A DNA stretch of 64,000 nt from NCBI RefSeq assembly GCF_040954645.1, contig NC_092811.1, positions 87,597,199-87,661,198 of the forward strand, in the 5' to 3' direction. This document shows, piece after piece, positions 1 through 9,964 of this stretch. The notes beneath the pieces are model-generated. The model saw only the letters and a list, made by a program, of their open reading frames with translations. It was not told the origin of the DNA and did not search any database. A program made the position numbers and the translations under genes. Within the stretch, counting starts at the first letter, position 1. Every line of letters starts with the position of its first letter. This stretch comes from Diabrotica undecimpunctata. Taxonomy: Eukaryota > Arthropoda > Insecta > Coleoptera > Chrysomelidae.

Positions 1-227
1 GTTGGTAGGCAGGGCAACAGGAAGTCATCCGTTTGGAGGACCTCCTCTACACAGGGGGAAATGAGCTCGAATGTTTTCCTCTGCCCTGAATCAGACACAC
101 ACTGAGCAATGGTATTGTTGTTTAGAACATTGCCACCCTCATCAAAAAAAAAAAAAAAGATGTTAAATAAGCATTGACGGCATTAATATTAAACATGCAA
201 ACATGAAATAAAATACCTTTAAATTAC
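1..227. other. Unrecognised window start
   Basis: No gene or element family recognised. The only visible structure is an uninterrupted A tract at about 150-163, which could be the tail of a retroposed fragment running off the window edge. Confidence 0.3.
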
Positions 228-620
228 ACTGTCTAGCTATGGAGACCTGGTCAAAGAAATGAGAGATCAAATACCAAAAGCAAATAGACTTTAGAATATC
301 TTAATAACATTATACGGCAAAATCGACATATTAACACTAAGATGAAGTCAGGAATTTATAAAGCCAGTATTAGACCAATAATAACATATGCATCAGAAAC
401 AAGATCCGACAAAGCCACAACACAAAATCTACTGGAAATGGCAGAAATGAGAATACTGTACCAGTAGTGAGTCATTACAGAAAATACGCTGATAGATCAA
501 AAGAAGAGTGAAGACATTAGAAGAAAATGTAACCTACAGTGTATAAACGAATGGAAACTCAGCAGAAAAAAAAAACATTGGAATAGAGGTATCAATCCGC
601 CAACGAATAAGCAGAATTGT
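228..620 (+). pseudogene. LINE reverse-transcriptase C-terminal relic
   Basis: Broken frames read SSYGDLVKEMRDQ, then IYKASIRPIITYASETR, then KKSEDIRRKCNLQCINEW. This is the region downstream of the RT fingers/palm in insect endonuclease-RT LINEs, and the same blocks recur in better shape at 14091-14288 and 47215-47500. Several stops and frameshifts separate the blocks, so it is a dead 5'-truncated copy. The exact clade (RTE-like) is inferred, not proven. Confidence 0.6.
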
Positions 621-699
621 ATATTAAAGAGGAAGCAGATAAAAGGGAATTCACCATACAATTTGATACATTTGTCGTCGCCCTTACGAATAGTTTTAA

Positions 700-920
700 T
701 TATTATAACTTTTCGCATTTCTGCATACGCCTGTCGAATTATTGCAAGTTCGTCTATGTCTCTTGAGCGGGTTTGGTAAACTTTTTGTTTGATAACTCCC
801 CAAAGAAATATGTCTAAATTTGTGAGATCTGGATATCTGGGCAGCCAATCTATTAACGGACTACCAGGCTTATCTATTGATTTGACAAATTTTCATTTAG
901 CCATTTTTTAACCGTTCCGA
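700..920 (-). pseudogene. Tc1/mariner-type transposase C-terminal fragment
   Basis: The minus strand reads WLNENLSNQ, then WLPRYPDLTNLDIFLWG, VIKQKVYQTRSRDIDEL and RQAYAEMRKV. The SPDLTPLDFFLWG-like block followed by K-x-KVY-x-TR is the last catalytic region of IS630/Tc1/mariner-type DDE/D transposases common in insects. An in-frame stop and one frameshift lie just upstream of the PDL block. No terminal inverted repeat was found, so only an internal fragment is claimed. Confidence 0.6.
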
Positions 921-1034
921 TGAACAGAACACAAAAAATAATAAACAGAACATTGAACTTGATGCCCAAATTTAATTTTCATTAATTCGAAGCTCATGCA
1001 TAGCTTCCCATAAGTCGGTGTTTAAAAAATTTAA

Positions 1035-1077
1035 AATCACCACACACTAGGATCAAGGTTCCTAGTGTGTGGTGATT
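1035..1077. repeat. Perfect 18-bp inverted repeat at truncated Jockey 5' end
   Basis: Arms 1035-1052 and 1060-1077 are perfect reverse complements with a 7-nt loop. The right arm is the first stretch of the Jockey endonuclease reading frame that follows; the left arm is its inverted copy. It looks like a snap-back duplication made at the 5' truncation point of that LINE. Confidence 0.8.
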
Positions 1078-1610
1078 ACAATGCGAAACATCTTTTTCGG
1101 GGCTCTACAATAATTAACCTACATGGCAAAAAACTTCTCCTGGCAATTAACATTAAAACCTTAACAGTTATTCTACGAGTGAACCTACATATTGGCCAAT
1201 AGACAGAAACCTTTCAGATCTCCTTGATTTCAGTATAACCAAAAGTATAGCAGATAATCACCTAACAACTAAATTATGCTTTGACTTAACAAACATCCGA
1301 TCACTTGCCAGTATTTCTCAGTATGAATTGAATTTTATTTAAATAAACCATTACCAATAAGTTAAACATAAACTTATACTTATACTAAATTCTAAAGACA
1401 GAAAGTGATCAAGACACTGCTGTCGATCATCTCACTACATGTATACAGAAAGCGTACCCACCACCCCATAATAAACCTAACAAGGAGTTTTATCACCAGG
1501 CCATTACACAACTAATTGGAGAAAAGAGAAAACTTAGAATGACATAGCAAAACAATCGAACACCGAGCAATAAAGCAGTATTTAACAAAGAAGCAAAAGA
1601 CCTGAAAAAA
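1060..1610 (+). pseudogene. Jockey-like LINE ORF2, endonuclease portion
   Basis: Starts at GDYNAKH, the apurinic-endonuclease motif of Jockey LINEs. It continues after one frameshift with SEPTYWPIDRNLSDLLDF and ITKSIADNHLTTKLCFDL, then a linker containing DHLTTCIQKA and IGEKRKLR. The 5' end is truncated and the frame has several breaks. The RT domain expected next is missing; a minus-strand endonuclease fragment of another LINE takes its place, and a Jockey C-terminus in the same orientation resumes at 2355. Either one Jockey copy lost its middle, or two copies lie in register. Confidence 0.7.
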
Positions 1611-1629
1611 AAATATATAATAAAAGATC

Positions 1630-2150
1630 TATACGTCACGTGCTTTGGTAATTTTCAATGCCTCTTGAATTTGTTCATAGAACGATTCCACCTCTTTGTC
1701 ATCTTTTTCGGTTGTTGGGACATAGACTTAAATTATGTTTATTTTTCTGTCTTTCGTTTTTAATTGTAGTAGCATAACTCTTTTGTCGATGTTGTGTGTT
1801 ATTATTACCCGAATAGTTCTATTGTATCGTATGGTCTATAACTTTACATTTTCCATTCCCTATCCATCGGGTTTCACTTATTCCCAAAATATTGATGTTA
1901 ATTCTTTTTATTTCTTGGATTACATTGTGTGTTTTTCTGGATTCGAACATTCTGGTCACATTTCACGTTCCAATTTTAAATTGACGGTCTGCTTTTTTCT
2001 TTTTCTGGTAGGGATTTCGCTGGTTGACGACCTGAAAAATCCTGACTCCTTTCCTATCAGATCTTGGTCTCCGATAGCCATGATCAGTATACGTCTGTTT
2101 ATTGTGTCTTCTCATTTCATGATGATTCGACTAATGATATCTTACGATCT
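1630..2150 (-). pseudogene. LINE endonuclease-domain relic (RTE-like)
   Basis: Read on the minus strand from 2150 downward, broken frames give NINILGISETRWIGNG, then KCKVIDHTIQYNYSG and VYVPTTEKDDKEVESFYEQIQEAL with frameshifts between. This is the N-terminal apurinic/apyrimidinic endonuclease of LINEs often misannotated as craniofacial development protein 2-like. Conserved blocks appear in the correct order, but no frame is open throughout. The apparent plus-strand ORFs here are shadows. Confidence 0.6.
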
Positions 2151-2354
2151 TTAATACAGTGGTTTCCCGTTGCCTTCTGTATTATTGTACCGTTGGCTAA
2201 TGTCTTAGCTCCCAAGTTTCCCAATCCTAGAACAAAGGACTGCCCTGCCACTTACCAGCTCATCCGCAAGAAGCCGTTGGCCAGTAAGTGGGGGGATTGC
2301 TTATACCGGCAATCTCTCGGACGTAAGCCTCGTTTGTTATCTGGCAGAATGTAA

Positions 2355-2718
2355 TGCATTCTGCCAACTATCACTAGAAAATACATTATTAGCGTATAAA
2401 GTAATTCCAAAACCCATCTGGACCTATGGCATTCAACTGTGTGCAAGCGAATCCAATATTGAAATCCTGCAGAGGTTCCAATCAAAGGTCCTTATTAAGA
2501 TTGTTGTTGCACCATACTACGTCCCTAATGAAGTCATTGATTTTGATCTCTCAGTAAGTATTTTGCGCCAAGAAATAAAAAAGTGTAGTGCTAGGCATTT
2601 AAAGCAGTTAGAAGTTCACCCAAATTCTAACGCATTAAACCTACTGGACAACAGCACGGAATTGAAAAGACTTAAGAAAAACAAACCCTTGGACTTACCA
2701 GATAGATTTCATAATTAA
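2355..2718 (+). pseudogene. Jockey-like LINE, C-terminus of ORF2 and stop
   Basis: A clean open stretch reads KVIPKPIWTYGIQLCASESN, IEILQRFQSKVL, then APYYVPNEVIDFDLSV and ends LDLPDRFHN followed by TAA. This is the typical Jockey ORF2 tail (KPIWTYGIQLWG..., SKVLR...APWYVPN). An AT-rich 3' UTR follows to roughly 2900. It lies in the same orientation as the endonuclease part at 1060-1610, with the RT catalytic domain lost between them. Confidence 0.75.
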
Positions 2719-3204
2719 ATTGTTCAGAACATAAGAAACTTTTTTTAAATATTAGTTTTAGTTAAATTTAATTAGGAAGGTATCAGAACTGGCAGGTAAT
2801 CTTTGCTCAATCTAATTTTTCTCTTTGTCTTATTAAATTTATTATTGTCCAAACAAGACAGATTGCAAATCTTTACTTGGAAAATAAAAACAAAATTAGA
2901 AATACTAATTTTCATGGCTATCTGTATTAACGGTGTGTTGTTTGCTGACTAGCAGCTTAGTAAGTTTTAAAACTTTAAGTTGCCATAACTTAGTTATTAA
3001 TACGTCATATATTTTGATAAAATTGTTGTCAGAGTTATTTAAAGCCACCTTAAATACAATGGCGTAGAAATTTTTTTAATAAAAATTCTTCATTTTCAAC
3101 TAAGAAAAAGTATCGTAGTGTGCAGTGAAAACCTGATTAAACATAAAAAAATTGGTTAACATCGGTTACCAATTATATAGAGGTATTTCCAATCTAAATG
3201 GGTA

Positions 3205-3206
<2 letters not shown>
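2719..3206. other. AT-rich stretch, Jockey 3' UTR then unrecognised DNA
   Basis: The first ~180 bp is probably the Jockey 3' UTR. The rest is AT-rich with no recognisable coding or repeat structure until the TA microsatellite. Confidence 0.4.

Positions 3207-3260
<54 letters not shown>
3207..3260. repeat. (TA)n microsatellite, left flank of Penelope element
   Basis: About 54 bp of alternating TA directly abut the left arm of the Penelope-like element. A matching TA run lies on the other side (5862-5934), so the element probably inserted into a TA microsatellite, which then duplicated or expanded. Confidence 0.9.
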
Positions 3261-3262
<2 letters not shown>

Positions 3263-3919
3263 AAAGTATTCAACTAGTGAATTCAGAGGTTTAATCGGTC
3301 ATTCAGGTTGGCAAATAAAAAAAGAAGTCAACTACTTCATAAGTTTATTGAAGACGTTTCGCTTTATATTTCTAAAGCTTCATCAGTTCTCTAAAATATA
3401 ACAAATGACATTGAGTTTATAAGAAATACAGATGCTTATAGTTCATAACTTACAACTCAATATGTAGTATGTTATCGATGTTATCATATCTACTGTACAC
3501 TTTACTCCTTATTTAAAACTAACTTAACCAAAAAAGAAAAAACAAAAAACAAAAACAAAAAACACACAAACTTTGAAGAAAATAATGTTCATATTCGTAG
3601 ATATGAATATTTAAAAAATTTTAAACGAACATTTGGCTTCATTTAGATGGTTCTCCACTGAAGACCAACAAAGTTCTGATTTATTGCAATCTAAGCAAAC
3701 AACTTGACGCGATACCGAAAATTTTTTTAAGGGCCATGTGTCACCAAATTCCAAGGTTTGAGACAATTATGAACTTCTACAGGGGACATTGCATAATTAG
3801 TTGGACAGATGGAATTTGTATGGCGGAAATATTTGATATATTATTTTTAATTTATGTTTTAATGAAACTTGGAAATAGGGGATGATTTTGTTATTATTTT
3901 GAACGGAAAATACGCCAAC
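3261..3919 (-). repeat. Left inverted arm (pLTR) of Penelope element
   Basis: Reverse complement of 5203-5861, equal in length (659 bp). In RT orientation this arm lies just downstream of the ORF and carries the ribozyme motif in the same strand sense as the RT gene, the expected place for a Penelope 3' pLTR. Confidence 0.9.
3353..3386 (-). ncRNA. Hammerhead ribozyme motif (left arm)
   Basis: On the minus strand: CTGATGA, a stem II GCTTT/AAAGC with an 8-nt loop, then GAAAC directly followed by GTC. This is the conserved hammerhead core, with a 3-bp stem I start (GAA/TTC) and almost no stem III. Such minimal stem III hammerheads are known from Penelope-like elements. Same strand as the RT ORF. 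Confidence 0.8.
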
Positions 3920-3942
3920 TTTTAACTGAAGAATAATTGGTA

Positions 3943-5253
3943 TCATTTATTTCGTAAGATGAGAGAGTGGTAAACCTGGCTCAAATTGTCGATGTCGGTT
4001 CTTTTGTTTATTGCCGATGAGTTCTTGAGGATCTCACACATTTCAATAAAGGAGCCTTTCTGATGGTTGTTTTGTTTCGCCAGTATTTTGGTATTTGTGA
4101 AATCAATGTGATGTTTAGTGGAAATGGCGTGTTGTGCAAGGGCACAAGAGGGTTTGGAAAGTCTGATGTCGCTTTTGTGTGAAGTTATACGCCCTAGAAG
4201 AGATCGACTAGTCTGGCCAATGTAGCAGGAGTTGCATTCTGAACAAGGTATCTGATAGACAACATTAGTGTGCTCTAACGAGCTTAGTGGAGTTTTAGAC
4301 TTGGAGAATAACTTTCCAATGGTTTTAGTATTTTTTAGGGATATTTTGCCGGGTAAGTTTTTAAATAGTTTAGTAAGCTTGTTCGTAATTTGTGGGAAAT
4401 AGGGAAGAGAAGCATATTTTGTGGCTGGTTTTGGGGTTAACGGGGAAATGTTCGTCTGTGTGCTATTGGATATGGAGGCTAGTATTGCACCGTTGGGTGC
4501 TTCCGAAATAGAATGACCGTAGCTTTTAGAGAAAAGATATCTGTTGATGATGGATATGGGGTAAGAGTTATCAATGAGAATGGATTTGAGTAAATCCAAA
4601 GATTCCCTCTTGTACCGCGTATGGGTCAACGTATGTACTCTAAAGCTAAGAGCTTGTACAAGGTTATGTTTGTATCTTATTGGGTGTGTAGAGTGGTAAT
4701 TTAAGAACCGGTTGCTCGCCATGTCTTTCCTATACCACGTAGTGCCCAATGTGTTACTATGTGTGCGTATGATTCGCATATCCAAAAACGGTATGCTGTT
4801 ATCAACCTCCAATTCACAAGTAAATTGCAGGTGAGGGTCAACGCTATTGAAGACTGATAAGGTGCTTAAAATCTTATCAGGTGGTGTTGCTAGGATCAAG
4901 TCGTCGACATAACGCTTTACAAAGGGAACCTGGAAATCTAACTTACTGATACTCTCATTGATAAGGTCATCGAGTACGAAATTAACTAGAATGGGGGAAA
5001 TGGACGATCCCATGAGAGTTCCAAAGATTTGGCGATAATATTTGTCATTAAATATTAGATAATTGATGTCAAACGTCAGTTTTAATAATTCCGAGAATAT
5101 TTCCCATGATACTGGACTGTGTGGTTGGATTTCATTCCAATGGTTCCGGAGTGACGTGACGACGCTGGAGAGTGGGAGGTTAGAAAACAGTGATACTACG
5201 TCGTTGGCGTATTTTCCGTTCAAAATAATAACAAAATCATCCCCTATTTCCAA
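3943..5253 (-). CDS. Penelope-like reverse transcriptase with GIY-YIG nuclease (5'-truncated)
   Basis: 436 codons. Residues ~60-150 carry the RT palm: IFGTLMGSSISPILVNFVLDD, then the catalytic FVKRYVDDLI and later FLDMRI. A linker follows, then a C-terminal GIY-YIG endonuclease: VVYQIPCSECNSCYIGQTSR, a downstream LLGRITSHKSDIR with the conserved Arg, and a FIEMCEIL block with the Glu. Full Penelope proteins are usually about 700-850 residues, so the N-terminal RT fingers are missing. There is no ATG: the frame opens just after a TGA within the right arm, and the first ~17 codons are arm sequence. Frame and catalytic residues are otherwise intact, suggesting recent insertion of a truncated copy. 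The role in a full element is TA/AT-biased target nicking and target-primed reverse transcription. Confidence 0.88.
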   Translation of the reverse strand: MEIGDDFVIILNGKYANDVVSLFSNLPLSSVVTSLRNHWNEIQPHSPVSWEIFSELLKLTFDINYLIFNDKYYRQIFGTLMGSSISPILVNFVLDDLINESISKLDFQVPFVKRYVDDLILATPPDKILSTLSVFNSVDPHLQFTCELEVDNSIPFLDMRIIRTHSNTLGTTWYRKDMASNRFLNYHSTHPIRYKHNLVQALSFRVHTLTHTRYKRESLDLLKSILIDNSYPISIINRYLFSKSYGHSISEAPNGAILASISNSTQTNISPLTPKPATKYASLPYFPQITNKLTKLFKNLPGKISLKNTKTIGKLFSKSKTPLSSLEHTNVVYQIPCSECNSCYIGQTSRSLLGRITSHKSDIRLSKPSCALAQHAISTKHHIDFTNTKILAKQNNHQKGSFIEMCEILKNSSAINKRTDIDNLSQVYHSLILRNK

Positions 5254-5861
5254 GTTTCATTAAAACATAAATTAAAAATAATATATCAAATATTTCCGCC
5301 ATACAAATTCCATCTGTCCAACTAATTATGCAATGTCCCCTGTAGAAGTTCATAATTGTCTCAAACCTTGGAATTTGGTGACACATGGCCCTTAAAAAAA
5401 TTTTCGGTATCGCGTCAAGTTGTTTGCTTAGATTGCAATAAATCAGAACTTTGTTGGTCTTCAGTGGAGAACCATCTAAATGAAGCCAAATGTTCGTTTA
5501 AAATTTTTTAAATATTCATATCTACGAATATTAACATTATTTTCTGCAAAGTTTGTGTGTTTTTTGTTTTTGTTTTTTGTTTTTTCTTTTTTGGTTAAGT
5601 TAGTTTTAAATAAGGAGTAAAGTGTACAGTAGATATGATAACATCGATAACATACTACATATTGAGTTGTAAGTTATGAACTATAAACATCTGTATTTCT
5701 TATAAACTCAATGTCATTTGTTATATTTTAGAGAACTGATGAAGCTTTAGAAATATAAAGCGAAACGTCTTCAATAAACTTATGAAGTAGTTGACTTCTT
5801 TTTTTATTTGCCAACCTGAATGACCGATTAAACCTCTGAATTCACTAGTTGAATACTTTAG
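5203..5861 (+). repeat. Right inverted arm (pLTR) of Penelope element
   Basis: Inverted copy of 3261-3919. Its inner 51 bp double as the start of the truncated RT frame. It carries the plus-strand hammerhead at 5736-5769. Confidence 0.9.
5736..5769 (+). ncRNA. Hammerhead ribozyme motif (right arm)
   Basis: CTGATGA at 5736-5742, stem II GCTTT/AAAGC, GAAAC then GTC ending 5769; flanking GAA and TTC can start stem I. It mirrors the left-arm copy but lies on the strand opposite the RT ORF, as expected for an inverted pLTR. Confidence 0.8.
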
Positions 5862-5862
5862 T

Positions 5863-5934
<72 letters not shown>
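5862..5934. repeat. (TA)n microsatellite, right flank of Penelope element
   Basis: About 70 bp of near-uninterrupted TA repeats starting at the outer edge of the right arm. The matching run on the left supports insertion into a TA tract. Confidence 0.9.
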
Positions 5935-5938
<4 letters not shown>

Positions 5939-6174
5939 AAAAGAGATTTACCCAACAGATCCTGAAGAAACACAAGGCCGTGTTTAAATAAAGTAACAGA
6001 CAAGAAATGGCACGACAAAGATAAATAAAAAATGTTCGGTGACGAATGGCAGAGAAAACTCTAAATATACATAAACTAATATACCTAATAAGAAACGTAT
6101 TATCCCCCAAGCAAGGTATTTTGTAACTACAGTGGGTACAGTAGTTACCAAATTTAGATCTAGTTGTTTTGATT

Positions 6175-6350
6175 TATACGTCTAGTTTTGTTCCTGACGT
6201 CCCTGGACGTTAAACGGACGTACTTGGGATGTACGCAGTGGTACGTACAATACTTCGAGTGGACTAAATATGGACGTTCTCTGGACTTCCGTAGTCGGAC
6301 GTTCCCTGTACGTCCGTACTCGGAAGTTTTCTTTACGTTTTCTGAACTAA
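6175..6350. repeat. ACGTCC-rich repeat, diverged copy
   Basis: Dense, irregularly spaced ACGTCC/GGACGT hexamers in both orientations (for example GACGTCCCTGGACGTTAAAC). The same texture occurs at 8290-8405, 11704-11835 and 63390-63630. Ends are not defined here. The flanks 5935-6174 and 6351-6886 hold nothing recognisable. Confidence 0.6.
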
Positions 6351-6886
6351 TTACCAATTATGGGATCAAATAGCAAATATTTCAATAGAATTAAAAATTA
6401 TTTACGTTAATAAAATAATTAAAAGCGAAAAGGTTAAATCATGATTAATTAAAAATTGTATAGTTTGTATAGTATTGTAATTGTATAGTAAACGAATTCG
6501 TTAGGAGAAGCATTAGAAAGCTGATCCACAATAATATTGAAGAAAAATATAGTTGGCTAGGGAAAAAGCAATATAAAGCTTTTGAAGACATACCTATACC
6601 TATGATTTTAAAAGGTTTGTAACTTGCAAACATACATCAATTTAAGGTACATTTAAGAATTTACACTATCGCTTAGGTGGCCACATACAGCCGCGAAGCA
6701 TATCGTTAACTGTTTCTTATATGTAATTTAAAAGGCAAAATTTACTCTCATAGTCTGGCTATGAGATTGCTTTAAGAACTACAATTAGAAATATGAGATG
6801 AAGGTTTGTTGTTGGTCGTATATTTTATTTATACACTGTTATTTTTGTATTTTAAGTGTCAAAGTGTAACTACTACTTATTTGGTC

Positions 6887-6955
6887 TTCTTCTTCTTCTT
6901 CTTCAGCCTTCATTCATCCATTGTTGGACATGGGTGGACAGAGACAGTAAATTTT
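6887..6955 (-). repeat. LINE 3'-terminal scrap with (AAG)n tail
   Basis: A CTT run on the plus strand, followed by a sequence ending TTGTTGGACATGGG, resembles the last bases of insect LINEs read on the minus strand. Too short to place in a family. Confidence 0.4.
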
Positions 6956-7239
6956 TGAGACATTTTTATTCATTAAAAATAAGTACCTACAAATTTATCT
7001 ACTGCTGAAATAAAACAGACAAATTTCCATATTAAGTATTGATCTTTTGCATACTTGTCTGTTTTTAATTGCTGACCACACAATTGTAAGGGAAATCAGA
7101 ATGGGAAGGGATAAGGGAAGTTGAATGATTCTGTTTTTAGTGAGCGACAGTCATTTTCAACGATTTTAAAATTTTTTTTAGCAGTATCCACGTCTAGACA
7201 AGTGTAGTTAAATACCCTATATTAGTCACAGCCATATTC

Positions 7240-7700
7240 ACTCTTTAACTAATAAAATTCGTGACATTCTAGCATGTTTACAGTGTCTTAATACCAATAA
7301 AGGTATTGGTCCAGACGGAATATCCTAACTTATTTTTAAGGGATTGTGCATTCATTTTATGTAGGCCTCTATGGCTTATTTTGAATAAATCTCTGGCTTA
7401 GGGTCACTTTTCATCACAATTTATTTATTTATTTCATCCTTAAATCATTGATTTCTAATTATCGTTCTATTATAATTCTTTCTGCTATTCCTTAAATTTT
7501 AGAAGTTTTACTGACTGATTTTTTAACAGTAAATCTGAAGAATCAGCTCCATACTGGTCAGCATGGTTTGCTGTCTGGTAGTTCAACTTCTACTAATTTA
7601 CACTAATTATGTTATAATTGCATTAAAAAACATTTTTTATGTCGATTAGATTTATACTGATTTGTCTACAAGCATCTACTGTTCTTGTAAATTGTATAAA
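7240..7700 (+). pseudogene. LINE reverse-transcriptase N-terminal relic (CR1-like)
   Basis: Broken frames give KIRDILACLQCLNTNKGIG followed by PDGIS, then LISNYRSI-like and AIPKILEVLLTDFLTVNLKN, HTGQHGFLSGSSTSTNL. These are the RT fingers blocks (NKGxGPDGIS, NYRPISIL, QHGF..GRST) of CR1/Jockey-type LINEs. Many stops; the palm with YxDD is not recoverable. The stretch 6956-7239 is featureless. Confidence 0.5.
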
Positions 7701-8693
7701 CCATATTCTTATTCTGGTATGATGAATTTCTTTCAATCTTTATTTTTAAGCTTGTTCATAAAATAACCAATCTCCTGAATTGCTTCAGCTAGTTTGTTAT
7801 CATATTCCTCCACATTCACTGCGTCAGAATTCAGATTTCCATGTTCCTTACCGCAGAATTAATTATGATTCAAATATGGTCTGAAACTTCTGTATCAATA
7901 GCTTTAGGTACTATTTGAAGCACTAAAATGCAAAATGATACTTTTTATAAATATGTACTTATTTATTTTATTCATGTATATTTTATTTTTTTTTTCTGTA
8001 ATTTTGTGTATATTTCTATAATGTTGCATTTTTGTTATTAATAAATAAATATAAATATATGTAATAATTAATGTAAGGTCCCTTAAACATTTATGTTTTA
8101 GTACCCCAAATTATTTTAATTTTTATAATGTTGCATTTTTGTATAATCTTGACAGTGGATTTGTCCCGTTTGTTAATGATAAATAAATATAAATAAATGT
8201 AATAATAAATGTAAGTTCCTTCAATAATGTAATAATAATAATGTAATAATAATAATGTAATAATAAATGTAAGTTCCTTTAATAAAATGTAAGTCCGGCA
8301 AGCAACTCCACCGGACGCATTATGGACGTTCGATTAAGGTCCAATTAACGTCCCTATACGTCCAACGTACGTCCGCTCGGGACGTTAAATGGACGCCCGT
8401 CTATAGCAGCGGTCCGCAACCCTGGGATCACGAAAGATCTTTATGGGGTCGTCAAAAAAGTAAAAAAGTTAACAAGGTCCTGTAGCCTGCAAAGCAACAG
8501 CTACATTGGAGACAACTGGGAAGCGTCAACGCATTTTTAAAGAATCGTACATCCAGTTTGGTTTTCAATGTACAGTGTTTAATTTTGAACAACGTCCACA
8601 GTGCGTTGTTTGTTTGGAGGTTTTGGCAAACCTCCCAAAGCATGAGAGTATGAAGCCGGCGAAATTGAAAAGGCACCTAGAAACTAAGCATCC

Positions 8694-9964
8694 TTCTTCT
8701 TATGGTGCCGTGCACCTATAGTGCGTTGGCGAATTATCTTAAGGACAGACGTCTGTCTTTTGCGGCATGCAAAAGTTCGCCAGTGTTAGTTACGCCTGTC
8801 CAGTTCTTTATATTTCGCAGCCACGACATTTGTTTGCGACCTACTCCCCTCTTGCCCTCAATCTTTCCTTGGATAATTAGTTGAGGGATTGCGTATTTTT
8901 CCCCTCAGGATGTGGCCCAGGTATCCAATCTTTCGTGCCTTGATGAAGCTGAGCAATTCTGTCTCAGTATTTGCTCTTCTTAGGACTTCCTCGTTCCTCA
9001 CCCTATCTGTCCATGGTATGCGGAACATTCTTCGCAAGGTCCACATTTCGAAGGCTTCCAACTTGTTAATGGAAGATATTTTCAACGTCCATGTCTCCAT
9101 GCCGTATAACAATATGGACCATACATAGCACTTAACCATTCTGTAACGGAGATTGAAGGAAATATTGCGGTTGCAAAGTAGCGGTTTAAATTTAAGAAAA
9201 GCTTGTCTTGCTTGTAAGGTACGGCATTTTATTTCTTGTTGAGGATCCCATTGGTCATTCACCATCATTCCCAAGTATTTGAATGTTTTCACTTGCTCGA
9301 TTGGAGCATTATCTACGTGCAGTTGTACTCTGAAAAATGCGCCCTTTCTTATTGTCATGCATTTTGTTTTTCCAGCATTTATCTTCAGGCCATATGTTTT
9401 TCCTGTGGTGTTTATTTTATTTAGTATCAACTGCATATCATGTTCGTTATCTGTGATTATTGCGGTGTCGTCAGCGCAACGAATGTTATTCGTCGGGTAC
9501 CCGTTGACCTTTATACCACAATCAGTGCCTTCAAGTGCCTCTGCAAAAACATTCTCCACATAGAGGTTGAACAGCATAGGAGACAAAATACACCCCTGTC
9601 GCACCCCTCGTAAAATTTCGAATTTCTCTGTGTTTGTTGATTTGTTCAGCCTCACACGTGCCTTTTGATTCCAATAGAGATTCTGGATAACCCTTATATC
9701 TTTCTCATCAATATCAGCATTGTGTAGCATTTTTATTATTTCATCGTGTTTTACGGTGTCAAAAGCTTTTTCGTAGTCGAGGAATGTGATGACTATATCT
9801 TTTCGTTGGTCCATACAGTTTTGTACCAGGGTATTCAAGCAGAATTATGCTTCGCGCGTCCCGAGTCCCTTCTTGGAACCAAATTGTGTCTCGCCGCTCA
9901 GCTCTTGTGCTGTGGTCCTTGCACCTTGTCGCTCTTTGTGATTTAGGGATCATTATGAAGGTTG
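8694..9964 (-). mobile_element. 5'-truncated LINE with (AAG)n tail, inserted in hAT
   Basis: A 1271-bp insertion flanked by the 12-bp TSD AACTAAGCATCC (8682-8693 and 9965-9976). On the minus strand it starts mid-RT and ends in AAGAAGAA directly against the TSD. The hAT zinc-finger frame is continuous once it is removed. It belongs with the other AAG-tailed LINEs at 28560-30841, 47590-53190, 54483-55270 and 59538-61060. Confidence 0.92.
8858..9838 (-). pseudogene. LINE reverse transcriptase, C-terminal two-thirds
   Basis: 326 codons open. RT motif A: VITFLDYEKAFDTVKHDEI. Motif B: LRGVRQGCILSPMLFNLYVE. Motif C reads RCADDTAI, so the usual YADD tyrosine is Cys. The thumb region follows: KTFKYLGMMVND, YGMETWTLKISSINKLEAFEM, RIPWTDRVRNEEVL and IGYLGHILRG. 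The domain order is that of single-ORF endonuclease-RT LINEs. The endonuclease and RT fingers were lost by 5' truncation. The last ~40 residues and stop are shifted out of frame before the tail. Confidence 0.85.

Larger units (their letters stand above)
3261..5861 (-). mobile_element. Penelope-like retroelement with inverted arms
   Basis: A 2601-bp unit. A minus-strand RT-GIY-YIG reading frame lies between two 659-bp inverted arms (3261-3919 and 5203-5861), and the whole sits between TA microsatellites. Penelope-like elements are known for variable direct or inverted terminal repeats, 5' truncation and hammerhead ribozymes in those repeats; all are visible here. The ORF lacks the N-terminal part of a full Penelope protein, so the copy is 5'-truncated, and the outer arm was added as an inverted partial copy. 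The arms differ at only a few positions by eye, so the element is fairly young. Confidence 0.88.

Noticed and set aside
1735..2354. Two overlapping plus-strand frames of 139 and 96 codons
   Set aside because: They are antisense to clear LINE endonuclease blocks on the minus strand and have no family signature.
3198..3401. Tyr/Ile-rich frame starting in the TA tract
   Set aside because: Translation of the microsatellite; no gene.
5862..6110. 82-codon minus frame ending in Tyr-Ile repeats
   Set aside because: Microsatellite-driven frame without homology or start context.
6175..6350. CRISPR-like array of hexamers
   Set aside because: Hexamers occur in both orientations with irregular spacing and no constant repeat length; the sequence is eukaryotic.
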